In this document: positions 49,198 to 61,692 of the stretch, piece after piece
How the letters are laid out: every line of letters begins with the position of its first letter
Position numbering within the stretch: position 1 is the first letter of the stretch
NCBI RefSeq assembly: GCF_003369915.1
Contig: NC_046677.1
Location: forward strand, 16,758,913-16,822,912
Direction of reading: 5' to 3'
Source: Drosophila miranda
Taxonomy: Eukaryota; Arthropoda; Insecta; Diptera; Drosophilidae
Length of the DNA: 64,000 bases
Position numbers and translations under genes: made by a program
The notes under the pieces: model-generated
What the model saw: only the letters and a program-made list of their open reading frames with translations
Databases searched by the model: none
Told to the model about the DNA's origin: nothing

Positions 49198-52100
49198 GGT
49201 AGCCCGTTAAAACCATACCAAACTTTTTGAAAATATTACCTTTCTACGCCTTTTATTTGCCCGAGTACGACCTGTTAGTGGTTTTCTACTCGCACCCACA
49301 TTCCTGATTAGTCGGCGCAACAAATTGGCTGCCACGTTAACAGCACTCCGCCATCGCATTGCTTTAATTAACCAGCCTCATATGCTGGGTGACACCTAGA
49401 AGTATGCCATACGAATGAGAGCTCATCTGGTTGACGGGTATGTGCCGGGAGTGCCGGAATGGTAAATGACCCCCTAGTTTATCTCAGTCCCCGCAATATC
49501 CCATGGCAACTGATATCTTTGTTTGTTCAGCGGCGTTGTCAAATGTCTGGCAATGCTCTCGCCCTGCCTTTGTTTGTCTTCTTTTGGCTGTGAAAAGTGT
49601 TTATGACTGCGGGTTGTGTTAGATGTCTGGTAAAATGTCACACGCCCTTGGGTTGGAGCTCGAAAAATCTGTATTTAAATGCAGAAATAATGACTGGGTC
49701 AGAAGAAAAAGTCCCCACAACAAATTAACGAAATCCATTTGAAATTTTCATTGAGATCTTTCTCCAACTTTGCCTTTGGGTCAGCAGCATTTAAAGAGCA
49801 AGCATAAGGGAGCCACATATACATCGGTCATTGGCCAAGCATTTATGAAGTCATTCGGAGCTTTGACTGGGCAAACTTTTCATGCAAAAGGCAAAAGTTT
49901 TAAGTAGTAGCTTCAATTTTATATTTCTACCCAATTTTATTAGATCCAGCGGTTGCTGCCTTAGCCTGTTGTTGCTGCTGTTTGGCAAGTTAAAATGTTT
50001 GGAGAGAAATTCGGAAATTTAATTCTTCTATAAAATGCACTCGTGCTCCGACTGGCCCTCTGTTGTCCTGGCCTAGCCAACTTTTAGATTAATGAAATTC
50101 TGTGTCTGTCAAGTGTATGTTAGCCGTAAGCGTTCAGTCTCTACGCCAATTAGTAGACTGCGTTCAAATAACAGCCCTGAACACTCGCTGGTGTTGTTCG
50201 GATCAAACGCTTCGATGGCTCTACCGCAGCGATCGTACAAAGTGTCGTAGCGTCTCGGTGAATGGCGCTCTCACCCTCTGCATCAAACTACACGCCGCGA
50301 CTCGCGGAAATCTTTTTAATGGCTGGCCTTGGTTGAAAGGCCAGATAGGACATTTTATTTGTTTCTATTTCGATACCATTTCGCACCCGAAATTAAACCT
50401 TTATTTCTTTGCTCTGCTTCTTGTTAACTTAAACAGAACGCAGTCCCAATACTAAGTCAGTTTCCCCAATTGCTACTCATTTTTCAGCGATAACGTTTGC
50501 TCTCTGGTGGCTATCGATACGTGGGCTGGCTACCATTTCAAATTCAGTTTCAAAAACTTTTCTTTCTTTTACTTTTCCTTGGTTGAAAAGTTAAATGTTC
50601 CACATCTTTTTTAATGCATTTAAGGGGCTGGGAATGTTTTAGGTTTCAGTAGGGTACGGAATACCCACGGCTAAATCGATGTGTAAAAGTTATGACTCAC
50701 ATTTTTTACTTTTCTTTCTGCGGACGGCAACATCTTGGAATAAATGTATGATACATACGAATCTCCTCACTAAAGAATGTTGTTGCAGTTGCAGCTGGAA
50801 ATACTTTCAAGATGGGCCGTAATTTAGAGAATTGAACTTAAGAGGCAGCATTAATTTATTTGCCAGCTGCCGAAGTGTTTAAAGAACGAGTATTTACATA
50901 ACCCTCCGTCCCAAGTGATGCACTTGAGGTGGGGCCGCAGAAAGGGGCTTACAACTGGCTCAGATACCGGGATTACCAGCACATGCAATTTGAAGTTGTT
51001 TGACAGAGGGCGAGCGGTAGTGCGGGTTAGTCTATGTCTAATCCAATTTCAATTGCTTAATCCACCATGACTGACACTAAGTAAGAGCGAGGTTGAAAGA
51101 TGGATGCAGACGAAGGGCTAGGCTGTGGGAAGTACAATTTGTGTGGGGAGTGTTGGCCCACCATCTTTACGCACCAGAGCACCCCAAATACTTAGGATTG
51201 CTATTAAATTACGCACTCAGCCACAGGAACACAGATACACAACCATTCAAGTGAACATATCATGTTACACTTCACTGTGTGTGTGTGCTTCTGCGCTAAG
51301 TAAGATGTAGTTCGATGACCGGAAAGGCAAACGGCTTCCAGGGTTCGAGTCCGTTCATAAAATCACAATGTTGACCTTTTTATTTCGACTGGAAATTGTA
51401 ATAGCCAAAAAATAAACCATCTCAAGCTGTGTTTGCTCGAGTTTTATGTGTGCACCGATCTTAGGACTCGGGGAGAACAACAGCTCGTCGTGTACTGGTA
51501 CATAACTACTCAAGTAACGGCTTAGTTGGCTCTGAAGTTTGGTTGGGTCATTCTTGGCGATTGTGGATAGCATTTTAAATGAAATTCCACCCTTTATGTA
51601 CATTTCTCTCTTGACAAACTCGATTTTAAAAAAGAAGAATAAATTAAATTAAATTAAATTCATTAAAAGTCATTTAACTGATAATTGTTTTTTATACCCT
51701 TGCTTGGGAGTAATGTCGATATCACATTCAGTTCTGGGTACCTAAGGGAATTCTTTTCATGAAATGAATTAAAAAATAAAAATCGAGGTAAAATAAGCAA
51801 CGTGAGAAGCTAATTGGTCAGCTAATAAACACTGTTAATGCCTATAAAATATTTCAATAATAATTTCAATGATTTTAAATACTGAATATTCCGGAAAAAT
51901 GGTTCCTGAACTATTTACAGAGCATTCGATTAACGAACACTATCCCAAAAAGCTGGTGACTTTATTTTGTGTGTTTTTTTTTTTTGCTAACGTTCACCAA
52001 TAAGGCTACAAGGCCTGCTGAGAGAAGCACAATGAGGTTTAATTAGTGCAACTCAGAGGACGAGGGCAATGGAGCGATGCACTCACGGCTGCGGTCAGTA

Positions 52101-54101
52101 TTTTGATCTCCCGCCAAAAAATGAGTTTCAAAATTGGTAAACTTAAAGAGGATTGGTCTTGAAACACGTTTTCAATTTAGCAACATTTTCTCGAGAGCAG
52201 CAGCCAGGGACAGTAATGAGTTGACAAATGGATTGTGTCAAGCAAGGGCCGCGTACAACAAACAAACAAACAAGCCAGACCCCGGGAAAAATGCGATGAA
52301 AGGACCAAAAAACACGTCTTGTTGCCTGTTGTGCGTTACTTTGTGGGAATGTAGGCAACTCTACGGCAACGGTAACACAGCCTATCTGTCACTCCTACCC
52401 ACACTCCAAACCACAACAGAATTTTCAACTTACGAGCACAAGGCTTGGCTAAAGTGTCGCGTAATTTATTTTCCACCTTGTGGCGTCGACTGACATGAGC
52501 TGATAATTTCCGCTGCGTCCTGCCATTGTCAAGGACCACACCTAAAATAGGCGCCCCTGTGAATTCATGGCCTAGCCACCGAAAAGGTTGTGTCTAGCCG
52601 TTGACAGCTGAAATTAATTTGTGTTTGTCTACGTGTTTGACACGTCCCGACCTATTGATGGGAAGTTCAACGATCTATGATCTATGGGAAGGATTACGAA
52701 TGTGGTCTTTATACCCCCCACGATGCCGCTGTTAATGGATGTCACTCACAAGGTACAAGACGTAGACCCCTACATGTAAGTGCGTTTTAGGAGTGTAATT
52801 TAATGGAGTTGGTATATTGAAATGAATCAATGCCGCTTTTAGTTATAAATTGTTGTTCATAAAAAATTTGGAGATACATTATACATTAAGAGTAACTCAA
52901 CGGGTGTATAATTATTCGTTTCATCTCATTACTTTTGAATGATATAGAAACCAAGCGTTAAGTCTATTTCTAATTGATGACTGAAGCTTATCGATAACAA
53001 CCATTCTCTAAAAACAGTTTAATGTACATATTTCTTGAAGTAATTCATAATTGTATTATGCTTCGACGTTTGACATATAAAAATATGCCAATGCCAGCTC
53101 GACGCTGTGTTAGCGATACTTTCTCTTGAATTTGAAAAAACTACACTTACATCTCTGACTCGCACTGTCAATACGAGTAGGTACCATATACATATGTATG
53201 TATGTTTGCAGCACTGCAATTTGAGTTTAATGCATTTTTAATTTGAGCATGCGTATGTCTGTGCCTCAATCAGTGTTTGTGTGAGTAAGTGTGAGCGTAT
53301 GTATGCAAATAGAAAATGAATTTACCGATGCGCTACTTTGTAGCCCCCACCATGGCCAACGGTATCCGGAAGCACCATGTAGCTAAAGGCAGTGGCAGAA
53401 TGCAGAATGTAGAATTGAGCAGGCACCAGAAGGCTGAGCAGATTCCGTTTATGACTATTTTATGCCAACTGAAAATTCTTTTGCACTTTATTTTCGCCGC
53501 AGCTTAACATACAAATTATTATTTGCTCTGTCTGTGCCGTGCCGTGGGGTAACATTATAGGAGAATTTTATATGTGGCTTCTGCGGCGCCTTTTTTATAG
53601 TCTACTCGATTCGGCCTCCTATTCTGTTTCCGTTTCTGTTTCTGTGGGTCCCTCTGTTGCACACCTCAATTTTAAATTTATCTTACGTTTCTTATTTTAT
53701 TTCCATTCTCACTGCTAATTATGTTACACATTTGTTTGCTGTTGCCCCCTTCTTCCTGTGTGGCTAATGAATACCCCGTTTCTAACAGAAAAAAAAAAAA
53801 TAATTGGACAAAAGTTGAGTCCTGCAATTAAAAGTTTGTAGACAGAATTCTATCCCAAGGGAAATCCTTTAGATTTGGAAAATATGAAATTGAAATGTAG
53901 AATATATTTTCTTGTCATGGTTAATTTAATTTGAAAATCAAACTTAAGTACCTAATGAGATATTCGAAAACTGTTATGTAAATAGTGATAATTAAATGAT
54001 GAGATACTTCATATTTGTTTATTTACCAGCACTTTTTACAACGTACGACCTAAGACATTCGCAGGTGCACACATTACCGACATCGTCTTTCCTCCTGCTC
54101 C
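49198..54101. other. Right-arm DNA, inner part, no supported gene
   Basis: The stretch matches 21487-22436 and 14590-15755 in reverse. Between the two blocks (50185-50350) lies a GC-richer 165-base segment with no left-arm partner, where the left arm has the LOA element and H2. A tRNA-like T-loop (ggttcgagtcc, 51343-51353) is isolated. Bases 52560-54100 have no partner in the left arm, which holds the ZAD gene there. Confidence 0.5.
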
Positions 54102-54372
54102 ATGCTTTACCTTATCGGCTATGACCGTGTAAGTTTTCCTTGTTCCTCCCCTCCTATTCTTCTTTTGCACTGACTATTTTTTCTTGGTTCTTCTTTTTTT
54201 TCAGCCTGACCGGCTGACATCGCAAACTCCCCCGCCTGCTCCTGCGCACGGGGCCACGAGGAAGTGCGACCCTCGGGACTTGCATCCTGTCGCGATAACC
54301 TGGCCGACCTTTGGGTCCCATGCTCCAGTCCGCTCGCCGCCGGTACCTCCTCCGCGGGTGATTCCACCGTAG
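54102..54372 (+). CDS. Candidate two-exon small Pro-rich protein, 64 aa
   Basis: Exon 1 is 54102-54128 (MLYLIGYDR), followed by a GTAAGT donor. Exon 2 is 54205-54372 after an unusually strong pyrimidine tract and CAG. The phase-0 join gives PDRLTSQTPPPAPAHG followed by CDPRDLHPVAITWPTFGSHA and a Pro-rich end at TAG (54370-54372). Exon 2 is clearly more GC-rich than its surroundings and open in this frame. The piece may be the end of a larger gene, because the block from 54065 is also open into exon 1. The foldback element begins about 40 bases after the stop. Minus-strand frames over the same DNA are probably shadows. The product is not recognised. Confidence 0.35.
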
Positions 54373-54410
54373 CTCCTCGTCCTCGCGGGAAGTCAGTGGC
54401 ACTGACTGTA

Positions 54411-56276
54411 CAAATATTTTTCACTAGTTTATTTATTTACACTTAGCTAAGTTATGATGAATAAAACTATTGAAAAATCATCCTTGCTGTATCCTGTAAC
54501 GGGAAAACTATTTCGATTAAAAAAAGGCGTGGCAGGACCAGATCGGGTCACGAATAGCGGAGAAAGCAAAGCATTTTTGATGGGGGAAAAAGTCCATGAT
54601 CCTGAATAAGGACTCCATCAAATCAGGTACGTTTTGCCGATCACAGGAAGCCGTCAGACGCACAGATCGGCCGATAAATAGCGGAGAAAATAAATTCTAT
54701 TCATCCTTGATATACTTGGTCCTTGGTATGGACTTCATAAAATCAGGGACATTTTGCCAATCACAGGAAGCCGTCGCACGCCCTGATCGGCCCATAAATA
54801 GCGGAGAAAATGCATATTTTTTTGATCCTTGATATCCTTGGTCCTTGAAAAGGACTTCATAAAATCAGGGACATTTTTCCTATCACAGGAAGCCGTCGAA
54901 CGCCCTGATCGGCCCATAAATAGCGGAGAAAATGAATATTTTTGATCCTTGATATCCTTGGTCCTTGAAAAGGACTTCGTAAAATCAGGGACATTTTTCC
55001 GATCACAGGAAGCCGTCGCACGCCCAGATCGGCCCATAAATAGCGGAGAAAACAAAATTGGCAAATAACTGTCTTTAAAAATGTAGTTCAAGAAATCACC
55101 GATAGGGGCGCCACCGTACATAACAAAAAAACTCGCGTCAAATGGCCAAAATTTGGATGGGATACCAGGCGAACAGAAATCAGCAGAAGGTAACTGAATT
55201 TTTTAAATTTTCGGTCCCCCAAAAGTATGCAACAATTTTTTTTTTGCATTTGCTACAGTTGCTTGCTTCTGATTTATGTTCGCCTGGTATCCCTCCAGAT
55301 TTTGGCCATTTGACGTGGGTTTTTTTGTTATGTACGGTGGCGCCCCTATCGGTGATTTCTTGAACTACATTTTTAAAGACAGTTATTTGCCAATTTTGTT
55401 TTCTCCGCTATTTATGGGCCGATCTGGGCGTGCGACGGCTTCCTGTGATCGGAAAAATGTCCCTGATTTTACGAAGTCCTTTTCAAGGACCAAGGATATC
55501 AAGGATCAAAAATATTCATTTTCTCCGCTATTTATGGGCCGATCAGGGCGTTCGACGGCTTCCTGTGATAGGAAAAATGTCCCTGATTTTATGAAGTCCT
55601 TTTCAAGGACCAAGGATATCAAGGATCAAAAAAATATGCATTTTCTCCGCTATTTATGGGCCGATCAGGGCGTGCGACGGCTTCCTGTGATTGGCAAAAT
55701 GTCCCTGATTTTATGAAGTCCATACCAAGGACCAAGGATATCAAGGATCAAAAATATTCATTTTCTCCGCTATTTATGGGCCGATCAGGGCGTTCGACGG
55801 CTTCCTGTGATAGGAAAAATGTCCCTGATTTTATGAAGTCCTTTTCAAGGACCAAGGATATCAAGGATCAAAAAAATATGCATTTTCTCCGCTATTTATG
55901 GGCCGATCTGGGCGTGCGACGGCTTCCAGTGATAGGAAAAATGTCCCTGATTTTATGAAGTCCTTTTCAAGGACCGAGGATATCAAGGATCAAAAATATT
56001 CATTTTCTCCGCTATTTATCGGCCGATGTGTGCGTCTGACGGCTTCCTGTGATCGGAAAAACGTTCCTGATTTGATGGAGTCCTTATCAAGGACCAAGGA
56101 CTTTTTCCCCCATCAAAAATATTTAGTTTTCTCCGCTATTCGTGCCCCGATCTGGGCATGCCACGCCTTTTTGTAGTAGTTTTCCCAATACAGGATACAG
56201 CAAGGATTATTTTGCAATACTTTTATTCATCATAACTTAGCTTAGTATAAATAAATTCACAAGTGGAAAATATTTA
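54411..56276. mobile_element. Foldback-type element with long inverted arms of 120-bp tandem repeats
   Basis: The left arm (54411-55186) is the reverse complement of the right arm (55266-56276), around a loop of about 80 bases. Each arm contains tandem units of about 120 bp marked by the phrase atagcggagaaaa: five units on the left (near 54559, 54679, 54798, 54918 and 55038) and seven on the right. The outer ends share aaatattt(t/c)cact and ctaagttatgatgaat. There is no transposase, so the element is non-autonomous. The structure fits Foldback or Galileo-like (P superfamily) elements; the family is inference. Frames across it are repeat artefacts. It exists only in the right arm, just 3' of the pseudogene. 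Confidence 0.8.
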
Positions 56277-56327
56277 TATATGTATAGTATATCCTTAAAG
56301 CTAACAAGAACGATATCTATCTAGAGT

Positions 56328-57293
56328 CTAGTAGCCTGCGTATCCCCTGCCTTGGTTAAAATAGTCAAAGTCCTTGTTGTGGATGGCCAGTTCGAAGGAT
56401 GACGATTGCTTGTTAGGTTCAGTTCTTGGAAGTGGTGCGCTTTTGCTCTGATGTCTGTCCTGTTCGGCTGGGATAGGACTCGTTCTGTCTCGAATAGCCT
56501 CGATAATGCATGGACAGAACTGCGTCTGGCAGAGCGAAATCGGATACGACTCGGCTTGTGGCATAACGTAGTGTAAATAAGTCCTCTGTGAAGGAAGATA
56601 TATTTTAAAATATATTCACAATCATATACTGATCTACTTACGCGTCTCGAAGCTGAAGCACAGCGTTTAATTTAGCGGCGTACAGTGGGACATCACCCGA
56701 AAAGAAGTGTCAAAAGTTTAAGGTTTTTATGAGCGTTCAGGAGCGCGTTCAGAAGGGCATACTGTTTAATTTTTTTGCATAGGTTTAAGATCGATTTAAG
56801 AGACCATGAAAAACGGACAAGAAAGGCCTATCGCAGATGTAAAATTCCATATAAAATCATATATCACTTAGAAGCTGAACGTTCAGAAGTTAGTAATTTA
56901 GCAAGCTGAAATGGCCTAATGTCCCACTGGACGCCGTTCGCTGTCCCGCCGTTCGCCCTTTGTCCTCGATCGGCTCAGGAGGCTGTTGGTCTTGTCCTCG
57001 TCGCTGCGAGCCTCCCTATTCCTCGACTCCCTCTGGTATGCGGTTGGCGGAGGCTTTGGTTTTGGTGTTGGCTGCTGTTTCTGGTTCGGCACTGGCTTCC
57101 TTTTAGGCAAGTTCCGGCTGTGGATGGTCGCAAACTTGTGGCACATGATTTTTGAGTCCTACTAGTGAAGACTGTGCATGGAAGTAAGGCAGTTGACGCA
57201 GTAGCCACCTCACTGCGTGTGGTAGATCGGGGTTCCCCAGGCTGAGAAACTTCTGGTAGTAGCCTCTAACACATTTGGGACTTAAGTCCCATC
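56328..57293 (-). pseudogene. Right copy of the decayed zinc-knuckle-like gene
   Basis: The copy is homologous to 12090-12371. A strong acceptor (tccacag) ends at 57294. The frame shared with the left copy reads GYCVNCLTSMHSL, then two adjacent stops (57159-57164), then MCHKFATIHSRNLPKRK, a Lys/Pro-rich stretch and QRESRNREARS. The C-x2-C-x4-H and CHK-x4-H spacing suggests a degraded zinc knuckle. A 259-base inverted-repeat insert (56677-56935) interrupts the exon. The shared frame then resumes as YAAKLNAVLQLRDA and crosses an intron (donor GTAAGT at 56636-56641; next exon 56328-56585). That last exon is open in all three frames for at least 165 bases. The copy is broken, and the parent gene is not recognised. 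Confidence 0.45.
56677..56935. mobile_element. 259-bp MITE-like insert with 17-bp inverted ends
   Basis: The left end, ggcgtacagtgggacat, and the right end, atgtcccactggacgcc, are reverse complements at 16 of 17 positions. The interior is AT-rich, unlike the GC-rich coding-like flanks. The left arm has no such insert at the matching place (about 12.32 kb). I could not find a clear target-site duplication. The CAGTG start would fit hAT- or P-like ends, but this is a guess. Confidence 0.5.
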
Positions 57294-57299
57294 TGTGGA

Positions 57300-60200
57300 A
57301 AAAAAAACGCAACTTGTCAATTACTAAAAACTTTTTGGCTGGATGAAAGAGATAGAGGCCGGGATTGGGAACAAGATGGATTGCTAGGTATTATCTTTGG
57401 TTAGTAAGACAATGAGCTTGACAATGAGACGAGTCAAGGGCCTTGCTTTGAATCTACCGAGATGCCAATAAGTGGGAGAAAATGAGCTCGCACTTTAGAT
57501 TAAAATCTATAAACATGCGCCAGGGCTCAGATCCATTTGCTGGAATTGTTCGCTGAAACAATTATATAATGTATAGTTATTATTTATGATTTTTATTGTA
57601 TAATTATCATTTAATAATGAAAAGCAAATATAATAATTATTTAATAATAAAAATCAAAAAAATTAATTATACACTAAGAATCCAAAATAATGATTACACA
57701 ATAAAAATCAAAAATAATCATTATTGAATAAAAATCAAAAATAATAATTATATAATGTATATAAAGTAGAATTTTGTCGTGTCACGAATCTTATAAACAC
57801 TTTCTTCCCAAATGACACAGAATACTGAGTGTGGCAATTTTGCCACATTTAAAATTGCAGCACACACTTCGTGTATGGTATGTAAGCAATCCCCATTATC
57901 ATCGCAATACACCTGATATGGAATCTCAGGCACAGCTTTTTTGCAGAGAGTTACAGAGATTCAGATTGAAGGCTATTCGTTGTGCCAGTGAACGGTACCA
58001 CTTTCATCTTGGAAACTTGTGCACATCCCCCTGAAAACTTAAGATAAGAAAAGCATCGGGTAACAGCAGAATAAGGTGTGTTCAAACCGTAGTCTACTTG
58101 AGCTTTTCGTTAGCGGACCTGCGTGGCACAATGTGCAATTCCTTATCCATTATTCCTTTTTTTTTTAAATTCAATTTGTGTGTGGTCCTGTCCACACGGG
58201 CAAAAAACCAATAAATTTGCACGTAAAATGCAGAGATAGTGCGCAAAATGGAGAATGGGAAGCATTTAAAAATTAATTCAATTGCCATGCGGCTCTCCTT
58301 GCAATGTTCAGCAGGTCCGGTCCGGTACGGGAATTGGCCATGGCATCGGCACAGAGCGCCGTATAATTTGGTCCTGTTCTTTGAATCCCGTTTCTGTTCT
58401 TTCTTTTTCAGTGCTATCTTTTAGCCTCTGCCTGTTACCAATGTGTCCCCGGATTCCTCTGAGTGGGGGAAAGTGCGTGCAAGGGGCTCTGTTATTGTCC
58501 TTGCGAGGAATTAAATTGCATTTTAAATGGGAAACGTTAATTTTATAAATAACTTATACGGACACGTAATTCGCAATTGCGAATTGTATCGGAACAGGTG
58601 TAAAAGGTGAATGGATGTAGTGCTGTATGTAGCGGGGCGTATTTGCGGGATTCGAACGATGCTTAAGTCGTAATTCGACGTCAGTGTGATGATTTTTCCA
58701 ATATATACATATATGGCTTCTGGTGTTGTCGTATGTAAGTTTGAAATGGAAATATGTTGCAAGGGAATTAAACATTTAAGTTATTAGTTTACAAGCGAAG
58801 GCCGGCCGAGAGTGGAGTGTGGATTGTGAGATGAAGCGTGAGCCCGCTCTCAGAGCGCTGTCTGAGGGTGCTGTAACTGGCTTTTAACTGATAGTGGTAC
58901 CCAGAAATGATTACAGTCTTTTAAGCAGCAGCAGCGCCTACAGTGGATAGGGCCAGAGGGGGCGGTAATGGCCCGCTACGTTTCGCAGGACGTTCAGCGC
59001 CAGGCAAAACTAAGTCGGTGGTGGGGGCACGTCTGTGTCAGGAGGCCGTCAGCGGCAGCAACGCCCGAGAACCGCGGATGCGGGGCACCGAATCCGTCCC
59101 GAAGGCCGCACTACAGTCTTGAAGCGAACTCCCTATCTAAATTTGATTTATTTTCTTAACAAATTCCTTACACATTTAAATAATCTGCCGAATTATTTAT
59201 GCGCCTCTTTAATGCTATTATTTATGCTGCATCAAAAGCAAGGCTGTAAATAAATTTGATACTACTGCGCATAAATGGATTTATAATTAAGTGTCTTCCG
59301 CGTAATAACAGTCATTATTCCAAAAAGAATGACGACCAATGAAATTTTTTGAATTTGTGAGCCAAATCAATTCATAAAATTTAAGTTTTCAATAAATATT
59401 TTTTGATTGGGAGTGGGAGTGCTGTCTGTGATTGAAAAAAGAAGAAAGGTCAACCAATCAAGCTGAGATAATTTGTAGTCACATGGCTGACATCAATTTC
59501 TGGCTGCCTCCCATCAGTCATAGAGGAGGCAGGGCATTAAGAATGGGAAGAGCCTTTTGGTGACAGTTTTTTATGACGCGTTTCAGCAGTTCAATTGAGC
59601 AGTAATTGTGCGGGCGAAATCAGACTGATGTGAGGTCGTTAGAGGGCGATTTTTAGTGTGAAAATATTGTATAGAATATCTGGAATGTCAAGCAAAGTTT
59701 ATTTTGAACTTCCTCAAGGAACTCCATTTAAATGCGTTAATTACCCAGAAAATTAGTGGGGAGCTACATGTCTACCTGACATTACTGCCGGCAAAGCCTG
59801 TTATATGGTATCAAATAGAATTAGCAGGAGCTTAGGGTGTTTTCGTATGGTAGAATAATAGCATAAGACCGGGGGCTCATGTGCAAAATGCAGGGGATAG
59901 GCAGATAGGAGAACTACCATTGACCGCAGCACAATTTACGAATGTATCCTCGAACGGATAGTTATCATATACGATTATGTATATGTATTCTCATAAACGC
60001 AAGTTAATTAACAAATTCATCCATTTACATGGAAAATATTGATTTAAAGTGACAGCATCGACATCGACAGGATTAACTGTATTCATCGTTGTTTCATATT
60101 TACAGAAATGTATTTCCATTTTTTCCGGGGAGCTGTCAGTCGTATCGCCATAAGTTCACATCGATAAAGGGGTTAAACCCTCATCATTATTGCCATTGAC

Positions 60201-61692
60201 AGGGGGATGGGCCTTGGTCTGCAGCTGATTCTGTGAATATTGGCTCGACCTTTGAACTGTTTAAATGCACTTCAATTTGACAGATGCCAAGCGGAATGGT
60301 CTTCAAGGGGAAAGTTTCTGTTAGCAACCTTTGTGGCCTGCTTTCCCGTTTACGGAGAAGTCAAGCATTAAAAGTGCTGCCAATTAAGCACTGATTTCGG
60401 GGATCGAAAGTGAGGAAAGTAATCGGAGGGAAAAACAAAGTTTTCGTTTCTAATTAAAATCGTATTTAAGTGGGCAATAAGGAAATGAAACGTTGCTAAG
60501 CCTAAAAGTTCTGGTCGAATGGTTTCTCTTTATTCCAGTGAAAGCAACACAATTGATTTTGATTATTTTTTTCTCGACCGGCATAGCTCTCTCCAGGAAC
60601 GTACACACACACAAGTAAATTGGGTTCTAAAGCCTTCCGGCAGTCGACCACTTTTTTCCCGTCTGCCATTTCTACTCAATAATGGTATTAGTCGGGCCAA
60701 TATCTGTGAGTGTTTCGGCTCCTTTTGTGGCAGGGCTTTCTCCTTTTTCCCGGGGAAAAACACTTTCTGTTACTTAGGATTTTGGGCATTCTCGCTGATT
60801 TCATTGTGATGGTTCCAATCGGGTTTATCCCGAGACTCTTTTCAAGTCATTTACTCTACTGTAAAGAGGTTTTCCAGATTGAGAGGTAATTTCCATTGCC
60901 CAGAATGCCGCAATTATCTGGCTTCAGTCCACTCATAGAGCTCTGCCATAAAGAATTGCATTCATGGAGCACCCATATAGCTCTGAGCTAGAGCTGTTGA
61001 AAAAAACGAGAGAAAAACTATTATTTTACGCTAAATTGCATTCAGCAGCAAAACAGTTTCATTCAACGACTTCTCACAGCCCGATAAATGGGCTTCCTGA
61101 CAATCGTCAGACGGATAGTTGTTGCAAAAAGTTTTGCCTTCCGGTCGTCTCTTTCGGTTTTCCCGTCAATCTCGTACAATTTCGTACAGTTCATCAGACG
61201 GCGAGGCCTACGCCTCATTTGAGCCAAAGTATTGCCGGACAATAGGACCACCTCTAAAGCAATAACAATGACAGTTATGAGTTTTGTCCGATGCTCAGGA
61301 ATGTCGATGGCGAGGAAAAAAGTTGAATGGATGCCATCCGCGGGCCACGAAAAAATCGAAATCAATTAAACGGGGAAGTGGAATGCTGGGGATTGGTCAG
61401 AATGGTGGTGAGGATAGGAGGTGTAACTTTATCGATGGGAAATGACTGATGCTCTTAACTGATATTGTATGCAGATAGACTCTCATCTGAAAGTTAGAAT
61501 GGAACTTTAAATTACAAATTCGAAAGAACGTAGTCCACACCATCTGCAATGTTCAATCATTCATTTGTCAATCACTTAGGGTCATCTAAAATCTATAAAT
61601 ACTTCAAGCATTAAGGTGGCCATAAAATCAACGCAAAAAAACAGCCAACTAAAAATCATAAAAACTCAAAATTGAATCAAAGACAAATAAAA
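57300..61692. other. Right-arm DNA, outer part, no supported gene
   Basis: The stretch is collinear in reverse with 7.1-11.6 kb of the left arm. About 1.2 kb (58610-59840) is right-only and includes a GC-rich block (58800-59120) whose short frames I do not recognise; it could be a transposon remnant. The conserved frame at 61063-61365 (minus) is discussed with its partner at 7446-7787 and is not called a gene. Confidence 0.5.
57555..57765. repeat. AT-rich degenerate minisatellite
   Basis: Repeated variants of aaaaatcaaaaataat and attattta units, roughly 30-40 bases long, recur several times. They are not seen at the matching left-arm position near 11.1 kb. Confidence 0.5.

Noticed and set aside
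51300..51372. Possible tRNA (ggttcgagtcc T-loop, tagttcgatg D-like arm)
   Set aside because: The spacing between the arms is too short, with no anticodon arm or acceptor stem, and the sister arm has nothing similar.
54119..54424. 101-codon minus-strand frame
   Set aside because: It overlaps the plus-strand Pro-rich exon, which has a strong acceptor and stops before the foldback element. The minus frame is probably its shadow.
55276..56176. Long repeated frames with the phrase MGRSGRATASCDRKN
   Set aside because: They are translations of the 120-bp units of the foldback element and recur on both strands because of its symmetry.
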